From positions 1,364,001 through 1,428,000 of the forward strand of contig NZ_CP106879.1 of assembly GCF_025677645.1 (NCBI RefSeq): a stretch of 64,000 nt of DNA, written 5' to 3'. Position numbers and translations under genes: made by a program. Below are positions 38,315 through 47,085 of this stretch, piece after piece. Under the pieces are notes generated by a model, which saw only the letters and a list, made by a program, of their open reading frames with translations, did no database searches and was not told the DNA's origin. Within the stretch, counting starts at the first letter, position 1, and each line of letters starts with the position of its first letter. The stretch is from Curtobacterium poinsettiae (GTDB lineage Bacteria > Actinomycetota > Actinomycetes > Actinomycetales > Microbacteriaceae).

Positions 38315-39574
38315 TCAGCCGGCCAGGAAGGCGGCGACCGCTCCGTGCAAGGCAGCCAGGTCGTCGACGTGCACGAGCTCCCGGATCGAGTGCATCGACA
38401 GCAGTCCGACGCCGATGTCGATCGTCGGGATCCCGAGCCGGGTCGCCGCGATCGGGCCGATGGTCGAGCCGCCGGGGATCGTGTTCACGTTGACGAACGG
38501 CTGCCACGACACACCGGCGGTCTCGCACGCGGCTGCCCAGACGGCCTCGCCCTTCGCCTCGGTCATGTAGCGCTGGTTCGCGCTGATCTTCAGCAGCGGT
38601 CCGGCTCCCGGGCGCGGTCGGTTCGTCGGGTCGTGCTTCTCCGGCTGGTTCGGGTGCACCAGGTGCCCGGCGTCGCTCGACAGCAGCCACGACGCACGGA
38701 AGGCCCGGGCCGCTTCGGAGCGGGTGGCGCCGAGGCCCTCCTGCACACGGCCGAGGACGTCCTCGAGGAACGGACCACCGGCACCGGACGGCGTCGACGA
38801 CCCGATCTCCTCGTGGTCGAACGCCGCGAACACCGGGATGTGGTCACCGTCGGTCGGCGCGTCGACGATGCCCCGGAGTCCGGCGTGCACGCTCGTCAGG
38901 TTGTCCATCCGGCCGGACGCCAGGAACTCGCGCTCGATGCCGATCCGGGCCGGCACCTGGGTGTCGGCGAGGAACAGGTCCCACGACACGGCACCATCGC
39001 CGAGCCGGGCGAGCAGCCACTCCACGACAGCGGTCCCACCGGCGTCGCCATCGACCCCGACGATCGGCAGGGTGTGGCGCTGGCGGTCGATCTCCTTGCC
39101 GTCGTTGACCCCGCGGTCGAGGTGGATCGCGAGGTTCGGGATGCGGGCGACGGCGTCCGTGCTGACGAGCCGCACGCTGCCGTCGGCGTCGACGACCCGG
39201 CCGGCGATCCGCAGGTCGCGGTCGAACCAGGTCGACAGGAGCGCGCCGCCGTAGACCTCGACGTTCAGCTGCTCCCAGCCGCCCGTGCGGACGCCGGGGT
39301 TCGGCTTCACGCGGAAGCCGGGGGAGTCGGTGTGGGCGCCGAGGATCCGGAACGGCGTCGTCGGGCCGGCACCGTCGGGCAGGCGCCACGCGATGACGGC
39401 GCCGTCGCGGACCACCACGTACGCACCGGACTCGGTCGGCCAGGCGTCGAGTTCGGACAGCTCGGTGAACCCGGCAGCGACGAGACGGTCACGGGTCGCC
39501 GCCGCCGCGTGGAACGCGGTGGGCGACTCGGTGACGAACTGGGCGAACTCGGAGGCGATGGCGTCGACGGTCAC
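38315..39574 (-). CDS. M18 family aminopeptidase
   Basis: A zinc aminopeptidase of the aspartyl aminopeptidase type that trims N-terminal acidic residues, forming large oligomers in known members. The 419-residue product shows the first metal histidine in LGAHTDSPGFRVKP, the catalytic region FAAFDHEEIGS (about residue 253), and the late metal site near SMHSIRELVHVDD. It begins at GTG 39574. fba lies upstream on the same strand beyond a hairpin, so the two are likely separate transcripts. Confidence 0.9.
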   Translation of the reverse strand: MTVDAIASEFAQFVTESPTAFHAAAATRDRLVAAGFTELSELDAWPTESGAYVVVRDGAVIAWRLPDGAGPTTPFRILGAHTDSPGFRVKPNPGVRTGGWEQLNVEVYGGALLSTWFDRDLRIAGRVVDADGSVRLVSTDAVARIPNLAIHLDRGVNDGKEIDRQRHTLPIVGVDGDAGGTAVVEWLLARLGDGAVSWDLFLADTQVPARIGIEREFLASGRMDNLTSVHAGLRGIVDAPTDGDHIPVFAAFDHEEIGSSTPSGAGGPFLEDVLGRVQEGLGATRSEAARAFRASWLLSSDAGHLVHPNQPEKHDPTNRPRPGAGPLLKISANQRYMTEAKGEAVWAAACETAGVSWQPFVNVNTIPGGSTIGPIAATRLGIPTIDIGVGLLSMHSIRELVHVDDLAALHGAVAAFLAG

Positions 39575-39612
39575 CCGTCCATCGTGGCACGCGGTGGAGA
39601 CGACCCGACGCA

Positions 39613-39645
39613 GAACGGGGCGCGTCCGTCGGACGCACCCCGTTC
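39613..39645 (-). terminator. Hairpin between fba and the M18 aminopeptidase gene
   Basis: GAACGGGG and CCCCGTTC enclose an inner GCGTCC/GGACGC stem. It starts 35 bases after the fba stop on the minus strand and lacks a T-tract. Confidence 0.7.
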
Positions 39646-39679
39646 CTCCAGGCCGGTGGACCCGACCCGACGGATCTGC

Positions 39680-40708
39680 TCAGCCCTGGGTGTGACCAGC
39701 GGAGCCGAGGACCTTCGCGGCCTCGCCGACGCGAGCCGCCATGGCGGTCTCGGCGACCTTGCCCCAGGCACGGGGGTCGTACTGCTTCTTGTTGCCGACC
39801 TCGCCGTCGATCTTCAGGACGCCCTCGTAGTTCCGGAACATCGAGTCGGCGATCGAGCGGGTGAACGCGTACTGCGTGTCCGTGTCGATGTTCATCTTGA
39901 TGACGCCGTTGCGGACGGCCTCGTGGATCTCGTCGTCGGTCGAGCCGGAGCCGCCGTGGAAGACGAGGTCGAGGGGGTTCTCGCCGGTGCCGTGCTTCGC
40001 CGCGACCGACGCCTGGATCTCGCCGAGGAGCTCGGGGCGGAGCTTGACGTTGCCCGGCTTGTAGACGCCGTGCACGTTGCCGAAGGTGAGCGCCGCGATC
40101 CAGCGGCCCTTGTCACCCAGGCCGAGTGCGTCGACGACCTTCTCGACGTCGTTCGGGGTGGTGTAGAGCGCGTCGTTCGTGCCCTCGTGCTGGACGCCGT
40201 CCTCTTCGCCGCCGACGACGCCGATCTCGACCTCGAGGATCGCGTTGATGTTCCGCGTCTTCTCGATCATGGTCTTTGCGATCTCGATGTTCTCGTCGAG
40301 CGGCACGGCTGAACCGTCCCACATGTGCGACTGGAAGATCGGGTTGCGACCCTGCCGGACCTCTTCCTCGCTCGCCGCGATGAGCGGCAGGACGAAGCCG
40401 TCGAGGGCGTCCTTCGGGCAGTGGTCGGTGTGCAGCGCGACCGTGATGTCGTAGTTCTTGGCGACCTCGTGGGCGAACTTCGCCATCGCCAGGGCACCCG
40501 CTGCGCGGTTCTTGATGGTGTGGCCGGCGAAGTAGTCGGCACCGCCCGTCGTGACCTGGAGGATGCCGTCGGAACCGGCTTCCTGCAGGCCCTGGAGGAC
40601 CGCGTTGATGGTCTGCGAGGAGGAGACGTTGACCGCGGGGTACGCGAACTTGCCCGCCTTCGCGCGTTCGATCATCTCGGCGTACTGTTCCGGCGTTGCG
40701 ATGGGCAC
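39680..40708 (-). CDS. fbaA: Class II fructose-bisphosphate aldolase
   Basis: Zinc-dependent cleavage of fructose 1,6-bisphosphate into triose phosphates. In the 342-residue protein the zinc-site histidines appear in ALHTDHCPK and FGNVHGVYKPG, with LVFHGGSGSTDDEI for the third. The length and the insert EEDGVQHEG match type A class II aldolases. The GTG start is preceded by AAGGAG. It is divergent from glpX, which encodes the opposing gluconeogenic phosphatase, so the 218-base gap probably holds both promoters. Confidence 0.96.
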   Translation of the reverse strand: MPIATPEQYAEMIERAKAGKFAYPAVNVSSSQTINAVLQGLQEAGSDGILQVTTGGADYFAGHTIKNRAAGALAMAKFAHEVAKNYDITVALHTDHCPKDALDGFVLPLIAASEEEVRQGRNPIFQSHMWDGSAVPLDENIEIAKTMIEKTRNINAILEVEIGVVGGEEDGVQHEGTNDALYTTPNDVEKVVDALGLGDKGRWIAALTFGNVHGVYKPGNVKLRPELLGEIQASVAAKHGTGENPLDLVFHGGSGSTDDEIHEAVRNGVIKMNIDTDTQYAFTRSIADSMFRNYEGVLKIDGEVGNKKQYDPRAWGKVAETAMAARVGEAAKVLGSAGHTQG

Positions 40709-40914
40709 GTGGATCTCCTTCGACTTCGGTGATGTCCCCGCCGATCGTAGTCAGAAGCTCTGGGCCCCGACCGCCGGTTCCGGTGCGACGCGCCAGCGGC
40801 GCACCGGCCGTGCCGGTCGGGGAGGTGCGGTCCGGGTTACGCGGTCGGCTCACGTCCGGCGTGCACATGCGTGCACGGGCCCGGTGTCCGGACCGCGGGT
40901 CGGCCGCCGGTCGG

Positions 40915-40920
40915 TAGGCT
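40915..40920 (+). promoter_or_regulatory. -10-like hexamer of a leaderless glpX promoter
   Basis: TAGGCT lies six bases before the GTG at 40927. Confidence 0.5.
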
Positions 40921-40926
40921 CGGGTC

Positions 40927-41916
40927 GTGACTCCCACTACGGAAACCGGCTCCCTGTTCCTCCAGCCCGACCGCAACCTCGCGCTCGAGCTCGTGCGTGC
41001 GACGGAGGCCGCCGCGATCCGTGCGCAGCCGTGGGTCGGGCGTGGTGAGAAGAACCTCGCCGACGGTGCTGCGGTCGACGCGATGCGCAAGTTCCTCGGC
41101 ACGGTGAACTTCGACGGCGTCGTCGTCATCGGCGAGGGCGAGAAGGACAACGCCCCGATGCTCTACAACGGCGAGCACGTCGGCAACGGGCACGGCCCGG
41201 CTTGCGACATCGCGGTCGACCCGATCGACGGCACCTCGCTCACCGCCGCCGGCCGCCAGAACGCCATCTCCGTCATGGCCGTCTCGGACCGCGGTTCGAT
41301 GTACGACCCCTCCGCCGTCTTCTACATGGACAAGATCGCCGCCGGCCCCGAGGGTCGCGGTGTCCTGGACCTCGAGAAGCCGATCGGTGACAACATCCGC
41401 GCGCTGGCGAAGGCCAAGGGCAAGGACCTCGAGGACATGGTCGTCGCCGTGCTCGACCGTCCGCGCCACGACGAGCTGATCCGCGCCATCCGCGCGACCG
41501 GTGCCGGCACGCGACTGCTGCTCGACGGTGACGTCGCCGGTGGCATCGCCGCCGCCCTGCCCGGCTCGACCATCGACATGTGCGTCGGTGTCGGCGGCAC
41601 CCCCGAGGGCATCATCACGGCGTGCGCGATCAAGGCGCTCGGCGGCGTGATCCTCGGCAAGCTCCAGCCGAAGGACGACGAGGAGCGCGAGCGCGCCATC
41701 GCCGCCGGCCACGACCTGGACAAGGTCCTCGACCAGGACGACCTGGTGACGGGTGACAACACGTTCTTCGTCGCCACCGGCGTCACCGACGGCGTCCTGG
41801 TCGACGGCGTGCGTCGTTCGCGCGGCGTCATCCACACCGACTCGCTCGTGCTCCGCTCGCGCTCGAACACGATCCGCCGCATCCAGGCGGACCACCGTGC
41901 GGAGAAGTGGTTCTGA
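40927..41916 (+). CDS. glpX: Class II fructose-1,6-bisphosphatase
   Basis: Gluconeogenic hydrolysis of fructose 1,6-bisphosphate to fructose 6-phosphate. The 329 residues have the metal-binding motifs [16 protein letters not shown] and [16 protein letters not shown] (about residues 78-110) and the later [16 protein letters not shown] and [12 protein letters not shown]. The family is the main or only FBPase in many actinobacteria. GTG 40927 is supported by the promoter spacing. A good terminator follows. Confidence 0.96.
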   Translation: MTPTTETGSLFLQPDRNLALELVRATEAAAIRAQPWVGRGEKNLADGAAVDAMRKFLGTVNFDGVVVIGEGEKDNAPMLYNGEHVGNGHGPACDIAVDPIDGTSLTAAGRQNAISVMAVSDRGSMYDPSAVFYMDKIAAGPEGRGVLDLEKPIGDNIRALAKAKGKDLEDMVVAVLDRPRHDELIRAIRATGAGTRLLLDGDVAGGIAAALPGSTIDMCVGVGGTPEGIITACAIKALGGVILGKLQPKDDEERERAIAAGHDLDKVLDQDDLVTGDNTFFVATGVTDGVLVDGVRRSRGVIHTDSLVLRSRSNTIRRIQADHRAEKWF

Positions 41917-41961
41917 TCCGCACGCGGTCCTGATCGGCGCGGATCCGCGCTGCACCACTGC

Positions 41962-42001
41962 AACCCGTCCGAACCACGCGATCCCGTGGTTCGGACGGGT
42001 T
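41962..42001 (+). terminator. glpX terminator
   Basis: A perfect 17-bp stem AACCCGTCCGAACCACG with its complement around a six-base loop, followed by TTCCGTT. Confidence 0.85.
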
Positions 42002-42012
42002 TCCGTTGTGCC

Positions 42013-42075
42013 GTGCGGTGCGGTGCGGTGCGCCGCTGCGCCGCTGCGCCGGACGTCGCGCTGCGCTGCGCTCCG
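42013..42075. repeat. Low-complexity GTGCG/CGCTG run
   Basis: Four tandem GTGCG units (42013-42032) pass into alternating CGCTGCGC-type units, ending at the rmuC stop. There is no coding potential. Confidence 0.6.
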
Positions 42076-42078
42076 CCG

Positions 42079-43341
42079 TCAGTCCTCGTCGACGGCGCCG
42101 ACGAGCTCCGGGGCCGTGAGCAGCCGCGGCTCGTCCTCGATCGACGCCGGGTCCGCGATCACCTTCGACTCGTCGAGCAGCGACAACCGACGGGCACTCG
42201 GCAGGACCTGGCGTTCGAGCGACCCGACGAAGCGGTTGTAGTCGACGACGGAGCCCCGGATCGAGCGGCCGAGCTTGTCGACGTGCCCCGCCATCGTGGA
42301 CAGCCGGCCGTAGAGCTCGCGGGAGACCTTGAAGAGCTCGTGCGCCTCTTGCGACACGACGTCCTGCTGCCACGAGAACGCCACGGTCTTCAGCACGGAC
42401 CACAGGGTCACGGGTGAGGCGAGTGCGATGCGCTTGCGGAAGGCGTGGTCGAGCAGGCCGGGGTCGGCGGCGAGGGCGCTCGAGATGAGCGACTCGGACG
42501 GGATGAAGGCGACGGTGAGCTCGGGGGAGGCGTCGTAGCCGGTCCAGTACTCCCGTGCGGCGAGGGCGTCGACGTGCGCGCGGAGCGCCTTGACGTGCTG
42601 GGCGATGAGCTGGTCGCGTCGTGCTGCCTCGGCACCGGTGGCGGTCGCCGGGATCTCGGCTGCTTGCAGGTAGGCGCTGAACGGCACCTTGGCATCGACG
42701 GCGATGGTCTTGCCGCCGGGGAGGTGCACGACCATGTCCGGGCGGGCGGAGCCGACGGCGGTGGTGACGGAGGACTGCACGTCGAAGTCCACCCGTTCGA
42801 GCAGCCCGGCGGCCTCGACCACGTTGCGCAGCTGCGTCTCGCCCCAGACGCCGCGCGTGCTGTTCGACGACAGGGCGCTGGCCAGGGTGTCGGCGGTGGC
42901 GCGCAGGCGCTCTTCCGACTCGGCGGCCGACCGGAGCTGTGCCGACAGCGCGCCGTACTGCTCGCTCCGGGACTGCTCGAGCTCGGCGATCTTCGTGCGC
43001 ATCACGTCGAGCGTCTGCGCCACGGGGCTGAGCGCCGAGAGCACCTTGGACTCGTTCTGGTTGCGCGCTGCGTCGACGCCGTGCATGCGCTGCACCAGGT
43101 GCTCGAGTTCGGCGGAGCGCCGTTCGAGCGAGTCGACCTGGCGGCGGTACTGCGTGTCCTGGGCGTCGAGGCGTTCCTCGGCGTCACGCCGCACCGCCTC
43201 GAGCTGACCGCGCAGGGCCTCGGCCGTCGCGCGGGCCGACGCGGCGTCGACGCCCGCGCGCGAGCGGGCGAGCGACCAGGCGACGACCGCACCGACGGCG
43301 ATGCCGATCACGAGACCGATGACCAGGGCGAGGATCTGCAT
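42079..43341 (-). CDS. rmuC: DNA recombination protein RmuC
   Basis: RmuC limits recombination at inverted repeats; it has a nuclease-like domain. The 420 residues begin with one membrane segment (about 3-24), then a long coiled coil (about 30-150) and the conserved core GVWGETQLRNVVEAAGLLE, DMVVHLPGGKTIAVDAKVPF (a PD-(D/E)xK-like lysine region) and VAFIPSESLISSA. ATG 43341 is supported by AGGG and by the N-terminal hydrophobic segment. It is divergent from the inositol operon. Confidence 0.92.
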   Translation of the reverse strand: MQILALVIGLVIGIAVGAVVAWSLARSRAGVDAASARATAEALRGQLEAVRRDAEERLDAQDTQYRRQVDSLERRSAELEHLVQRMHGVDAARNQNESKVLSALSPVAQTLDVMRTKIAELEQSRSEQYGALSAQLRSAAESEERLRATADTLASALSSNSTRGVWGETQLRNVVEAAGLLERVDFDVQSSVTTAVGSARPDMVVHLPGGKTIAVDAKVPFSAYLQAAEIPATATGAEAARRDQLIAQHVKALRAHVDALAAREYWTGYDASPELTVAFIPSESLISSALAADPGLLDHAFRKRIALASPVTLWSVLKTVAFSWQQDVVSQEAHELFKVSRELYGRLSTMAGHVDKLGRSIRGSVVDYNRFVGSLERQVLPSARRLSLLDESKVIADPASIEDEPRLLTAPELVGAVDED

Positions 43342-43451
43342 GTCGCGACCCTGGCAGAACCCACCGACACCGCGCCTCCCGGCCCACCGGCGCGCCCCGC
43401 AGGACCGGCGTGACCGGCGCCACGCGACGCGCGTGACGGACCTCGGAATCC

Positions 43452-43485
43452 ATGTCATGACATTAGGGCAAACAGGGTGTACAGT
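43452..43485 (+). promoter_or_regulatory. iol operon promoter with regulator operator over the -35 box
   Basis: ATGACA (43457-43462) and TACAGT (43480-43485) form a -35/-10 pair with a 17-base spacer. The perfect palindrome ATGTCATGACAT (43452-43463) covers the -35 hexamer. It matches the TGT-N4-ACA site found at the three other promoters of the locus, so it is the likely operator of the GntR-family regulator encoded at 56.1-56.8 kb. Confidence 0.75.
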
Positions 43486-43531
43486 CGTGATCGTCCGCCG
43501 ATGAAGCCGCACGGAAGGTCCACCGCGTCGC

Positions 43532-44587
43532 ATGACGAACCAAGCCCCCCACGCCTACGACGTGATCACGATGGGACGCGTCAGCGTCGACATCTACCCG
43601 CAGCAGACCGGCCCGCTCGAGGACGTCTCGACCTTCTCGAAGTCCGTCGGCGGCAGCGCCACGAACGTCGCCATCGCCGCTGCTCGCCACGGAGCGGACG
43701 CCGCGGTCATCACCCGGACGGGCAACGACCCCTTCGGCCGGTACATCGCCCGCACGCTGCCCGAGTACGGCGTCGCGAACGCCTTCGTCGAGACGGTCGA
43801 GGGGCTGAACACCCCCGTCGCCTTCTGCGAGATCTTCCCGCCGGACGACTTCCCGCTCTACTTCTACCGGGCCCCGAAGGCGCCGGACCTGATGATCACG
43901 GCGAAGTCCCTGCCGCTGCACGAGATCGAGCGCGCGAAGATCTTCTGGACCACGGTGACCGGCCTCAGCGAGGAGCCGAGCCGACAGGCGCACCACGTGG
44001 CGTACGAAGCCCGGTCCGCCGTGCAGAACAGCACGAAGACCCACACCGTGCTGGACCTGGACTACCGGTCGATGTTCTGGTCGAGCCCCGAGGCCGCGAC
44101 GCGCGAGGTCGCGATCGCCCTCGAGCACGCCACCGTCGCCGTCGGCAACCGCGAGGAGTGCGAGGTGGCGGTGGGGGAGACCGACCCGGTCCGCGCCGCT
44201 GACGCCCTGCTCGACCGCGGGGTCGAGATCGCGATCGTCAAGCAGGGGCCGAAGGGCGTGCTGGCGAAGACCCGGGACGAGTTCGTCGAGTTCCGTCCGC
44301 ACCACATCGACGTCGTGAACGGGCTCGGCTCGGGCGACGGTTTCGGCGGTGCACTGACCCACGGACTGCTGCAGGGCTGGAGCCTCGCGCGGATCCTGGC
44401 GTTCTGCAACGCCGCCGGCGCGATCGTCGCGACGCGGTTCGAGTGCTCGACGGCGATGCCGACGAGCGACGAGATCGAACAGTTCCTGACCGACAACCCG
44501 GCCGAGGGCACGACGCACACGGGTGAGGCGCACACGGGTGAAACGAACACGGGTGAGACGAACACCGAGGAGAAGACCCATGCCTGA
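43532..44587 (+). CDS. iolC: 5-dehydro-2-deoxygluconokinase IolC
   Basis: Phosphorylates 5-dehydro-2-deoxygluconate in myo-inositol catabolism. It is a PfkB/ribokinase-fold protein of 351 residues, with the N-terminal SVGGSATNVAIAAARHG loop, the ATP-site KQGPKGVL and the catalytic-base motif NGLGSGDGFGGAL (about residue 265). The last 20 residues are three and a half copies of a five-residue repeat (HTGEA, HTGET, NTGET, NTEEK), outside the normal fold. It is the first gene of a nine-gene operon; the aldolase gene overlaps its 3' end by eight bases. Confidence 0.93.
   Translation: MTNQAPHAYDVITMGRVSVDIYPQQTGPLEDVSTFSKSVGGSATNVAIAAARHGADAAVITRTGNDPFGRYIARTLPEYGVANAFVETVEGLNTPVAFCEIFPPDDFPLYFYRAPKAPDLMITAKSLPLHEIERAKIFWTTVTGLSEEPSRQAHHVAYEARSAVQNSTKTHTVLDLDYRSMFWSSPEAATREVAIALEHATVAVGNREECEVAVGETDPVRAADALLDRGVEIAIVKQGPKGVLAKTRDEFVEFRPHHIDVVNGLGSGDGFGGALTHGLLQGWSLARILAFCNAAGAIVATRFECSTAMPTSDEIEQFLTDNPAEGTTHTGEAHTGETNTGETNTEEKTHA
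44516..44572 (+). repeat. 15-bp tandem repeats at the 3' end of iolC
   Basis: Units at 44516-44530, 44531-44545 and 44546-44560, plus a partial copy to 44572, follow CACACGGGTGARRCG. The array runs into the GAGGAG ribosome site of the next gene. Copy-number change would alter the IolC tail by five residues per unit without a frameshift. Confidence 0.85.
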
Positions 44588-45569
44588 GCTCAGCCCCGCT
44601 GACTTCCAGCGCCTCCGCGACATCCGTGCCGGCCAGCCCGACCTGGTGCGTGCCACGCTCGACGCCCGCCACAAACGCTCCCTGCTCGCCGACGACGGCA
44701 AGCTCTTCATCGTCGCCGCCGACCACCCCGCACGCGGTGCACTTGCGGTGCGCGACGACGAGTCCGCGATGGCGGACCGCTACGACCTGCTCGAGCGGCT
44801 CGTCACGGCCCTCGGCCGGCCGGGGGTCGACGGCGTGCTCGGCACCCCCGACATCCTCGAGGACCTCGCACTGCTCGGCGCCCTCGACGGCAAGGTCGTC
44901 GTCGGGTCGATGAACCGCGGCGGACTGCGCGGCGCGACCTTCGAGATGGACGACCGGTACACGGCGTACTCGGCGCAGGCCATCAAGGACTCCGGGCTCG
45001 ACTTCGCCAAGCTGCTGGTGCGCATCGCCCTGGAGGACTCGGGCACCGCGCCGACGCTCGAGGCCACGGCCCGCGCCGTCAGCGAGGCCGCGGCACTCCA
45101 GCTGCCGATCATGCTCGAGCCGTTCATGTCGGAGTGGCGGGACGGCCGGGTCGTCAACGACCTGTCGGCAGATGCCGTGATCACCTCGATGGCGATCGCT
45201 GCGGGCCTCGGCGAGTCCAGCGCCTACAGCTGGCTCAAGATCCCCGTCGTCGACGACATGGAGCGCGTGATGGCGGCGACGACGCTGCCGACGCTGCTGC
45301 TCGGCGGCGACCCGGCTTCGCGCCCGCTGGAGACGTACGCCAAGTGGGCTGACGCCCTGGCACTGCCCGGCGTCCGCGGCCTGGTCGTCGGACGCACCCT
45401 GCTCTACCCCTCGGACGGCGACGTTGCCGCCGCCGTGGACGTGGCCGCCGGTCTCGTCCACAGCCAGGAGGCCCGGGGCGGGTTCTCCACAGATGCCCAC
45501 GACCCAGCCGCTCGGCTCGCGGGCGCCACCACCATGGACTCGTCCATCTCGGAAGGAAGCAACGCATGA
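44580..45569 (+). CDS. DeoC/LacD-type aldolase of the inositol operon (Cgl0159-like)
   Basis: A (beta/alpha)8 protein of 329 residues in the DeoC/LacD aldolase superfamily, similar in place and look to the Cgl0159-type protein next to iolC in corynebacteria. Landmarks are FIVAADHPARGAL, GVLGTPDILEDL, FAKLLVRIALEDSG and WLKIPVVDDMERVM, where the Lys of the last segment may be the Schiff-base residue. No IolJ gene is present, so I infer that this enzyme splits 2-deoxy-5-keto-gluconate 6-phosphate into dihydroxyacetone phosphate and malonate semialdehyde. The start has GAGGAG upstream. Near the C-terminus, bases 45473-45490 encode a QEARG block like the hairpin arms. Confidence 0.75.
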   Translation: MPELSPADFQRLRDIRAGQPDLVRATLDARHKRSLLADDGKLFIVAADHPARGALAVRDDESAMADRYDLLERLVTALGRPGVDGVLGTPDILEDLALLGALDGKVVVGSMNRGGLRGATFEMDDRYTAYSAQAIKDSGLDFAKLLVRIALEDSGTAPTLEATARAVSEAAALQLPIMLEPFMSEWRDGRVVNDLSADAVITSMAIAAGLGESSAYSWLKIPVVDDMERVMAATTLPTLLLGGDPASRPLETYAKWADALALPGVRGLVVGRTLLYPSDGDVAAAVDVAAGLVHSQEARGGFSTDAHDPAARLAGATTMDSSISEGSNA

Positions 45570-47077
45570 CGCTCACCGACACGACCACCACCACGGTCGG
45601 GCACTGGATCGACGGCAGGCGCGTCGAATCCGCGTCGGGCAACACCGCCCCCGTGTACGACCCGGCGCTCGGCGTCGCGACGAAGCAGGTCGCCCTGGCC
45701 GACGAGTCCGAGATCCAGGCGGCCATCGGCAGCGCCAAGGCGGCGTTCCCCGGTTGGAGCAACCTGTCACTGGCCAAGCGTCAGGCGATCCTGTTCTCGT
45801 TCCGCGAGATCCTGAACCGCGACAAGGCCGAGCTGGCCGAGATCATCACGAGCGAGCACGGCAAGGTCATCGACGACGCCCTGGGTGAGATCGCCCGTGG
45901 GCAAGAGGTCGTGGAGCTCGCCACCAACATCCCGAGCCTGATGAAGGGCGAGTTCTCCGACCAGGTCTCGACCGGCATCGACGTCTACTCGATCCGCCAG
46001 CCGCTCGGCGTCGTGGGCATCATCAGCCCGTTCAACTTCCCGGCGATGGTGCCGCTCTGGTTCCTGCCGATCGCGATCGCCGCGGGCAACACCGTCGTGC
46101 TGAAGCCGAGCGAGAAGGACCCGTCGGCCGCCATCTGGCTCGCCGAGAAGTTCAAGGAGGCCGGGCTGCCCGACGGCGTCTTCAACGTGCTCAACGGCGA
46201 CAAGCTGTCCGTCGACGGCCTGCTCACCAACGACGACGTCGAGTCGATCTCGTTCGTCGGCTCCACGCCCATCGCGCAGTACGTCTACGAGACCGGCACG
46301 AAGCACGGCAAGCGCGTGCAGGCCCTCGGCGGCGCGAAGAACCACATGCTCGTCCTGCCGGACGCCGACCTCGACCTGGTCGCCGACAACGCGATCAACG
46401 CCGGCTTCGGTTCGGCCGGCGAACGCTGCATGGCGATCTCGGTCGTCGTTGCCGTCGAGCCGGTGGCGGACGAGCTCATCCAGAAGATCAAGGACCGCGC
46501 GGCGACCCTGCGCATCGGCGACGGTCGTCGCGGGTGCGACATGGGGCCGCTCGTCACGAAGCAGCACCGTGACAAGGTCGCCTCGTACATCGAGGTCGCA
46601 GAGCAGGACGGTGCGGTGGTTGTGGTGGACGGCCGCACCGTCCGACCCGACGGCGACGAGAACGGCTTCTGGTTGGGCCCGACGCTGATCGACCAGGTGC
46701 CCACCACGAGCCGCGTCTACACCGAGGAGATCTTCGGTCCGGTGCTGAGCGTCGTGCGGGTCGCCACCTACCAAGAGGGCCTCGAGCTCATCAACTCCGG
46801 CGCGTACGGCAACGGCACGGCCATCTTCACGAACGACGGTGGCGCCGCCCGGCGGTTCCAGCGCGACGTGCAGGTCGGCATGATCGGCATCAACGTCCCG
46901 ATCCCGGTGCCGGTCGCCTACTACTCGTTCGGCGGCTGGAAGAACTCGCTGTTCGGTGACCACAAGGCCTACGGTGCCGACGGCGTGAGCTTCTTCACCC
47001 GTCAGAAGGCGATCACGAGCCGGTGGCTCGACCCGTCGCACGGCGGCATCAACCTCGGCTTCCCGTCGAACAACTGA
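45566..47077 (+). CDS. iolA: Methylmalonate-semialdehyde dehydrogenase (CoA-acylating) IolA
   Basis: Converts malonate semialdehyde (or methylmalonate semialdehyde) to acetyl-CoA (or propionyl-CoA) with NAD+. The 503-residue aldehyde dehydrogenase has GVVGIISPFNFPAMVPLW, the NAD-site SFVGSTPIAQYV and the catalytic Cys288 in AGERCMAIS. The lack of the usual general-base glutamate before the Cys (AGGAKNHMLV occurs there) fits the CoA-dependent class. It overlaps the aldolase gene by four bases. It is the last chemical step of inositol breakdown. Confidence 0.95.
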   Translation: MTLTDTTTTTVGHWIDGRRVESASGNTAPVYDPALGVATKQVALADESEIQAAIGSAKAAFPGWSNLSLAKRQAILFSFREILNRDKAELAEIITSEHGKVIDDALGEIARGQEVVELATNIPSLMKGEFSDQVSTGIDVYSIRQPLGVVGIISPFNFPAMVPLWFLPIAIAAGNTVVLKPSEKDPSAAIWLAEKFKEAGLPDGVFNVLNGDKLSVDGLLTNDDVESISFVGSTPIAQYVYETGTKHGKRVQALGGAKNHMLVLPDADLDLVADNAINAGFGSAGERCMAISVVVAVEPVADELIQKIKDRAATLRIGDGRRGCDMGPLVTKQHRDKVASYIEVAEQDGAVVVVDGRTVRPDGDENGFWLGPTLIDQVPTTSRVYTEEIFGPVLSVVRVATYQEGLELINSGAYGNGTAIFTNDGGAARRFQRDVQVGMIGINVPIPVPVAYYSFGGWKNSLFGDHKAYGADGVSFFTRQKAITSRWLDPSHGGINLGFPSNN

Positions 47078-47085
47078 CCCGCAGC

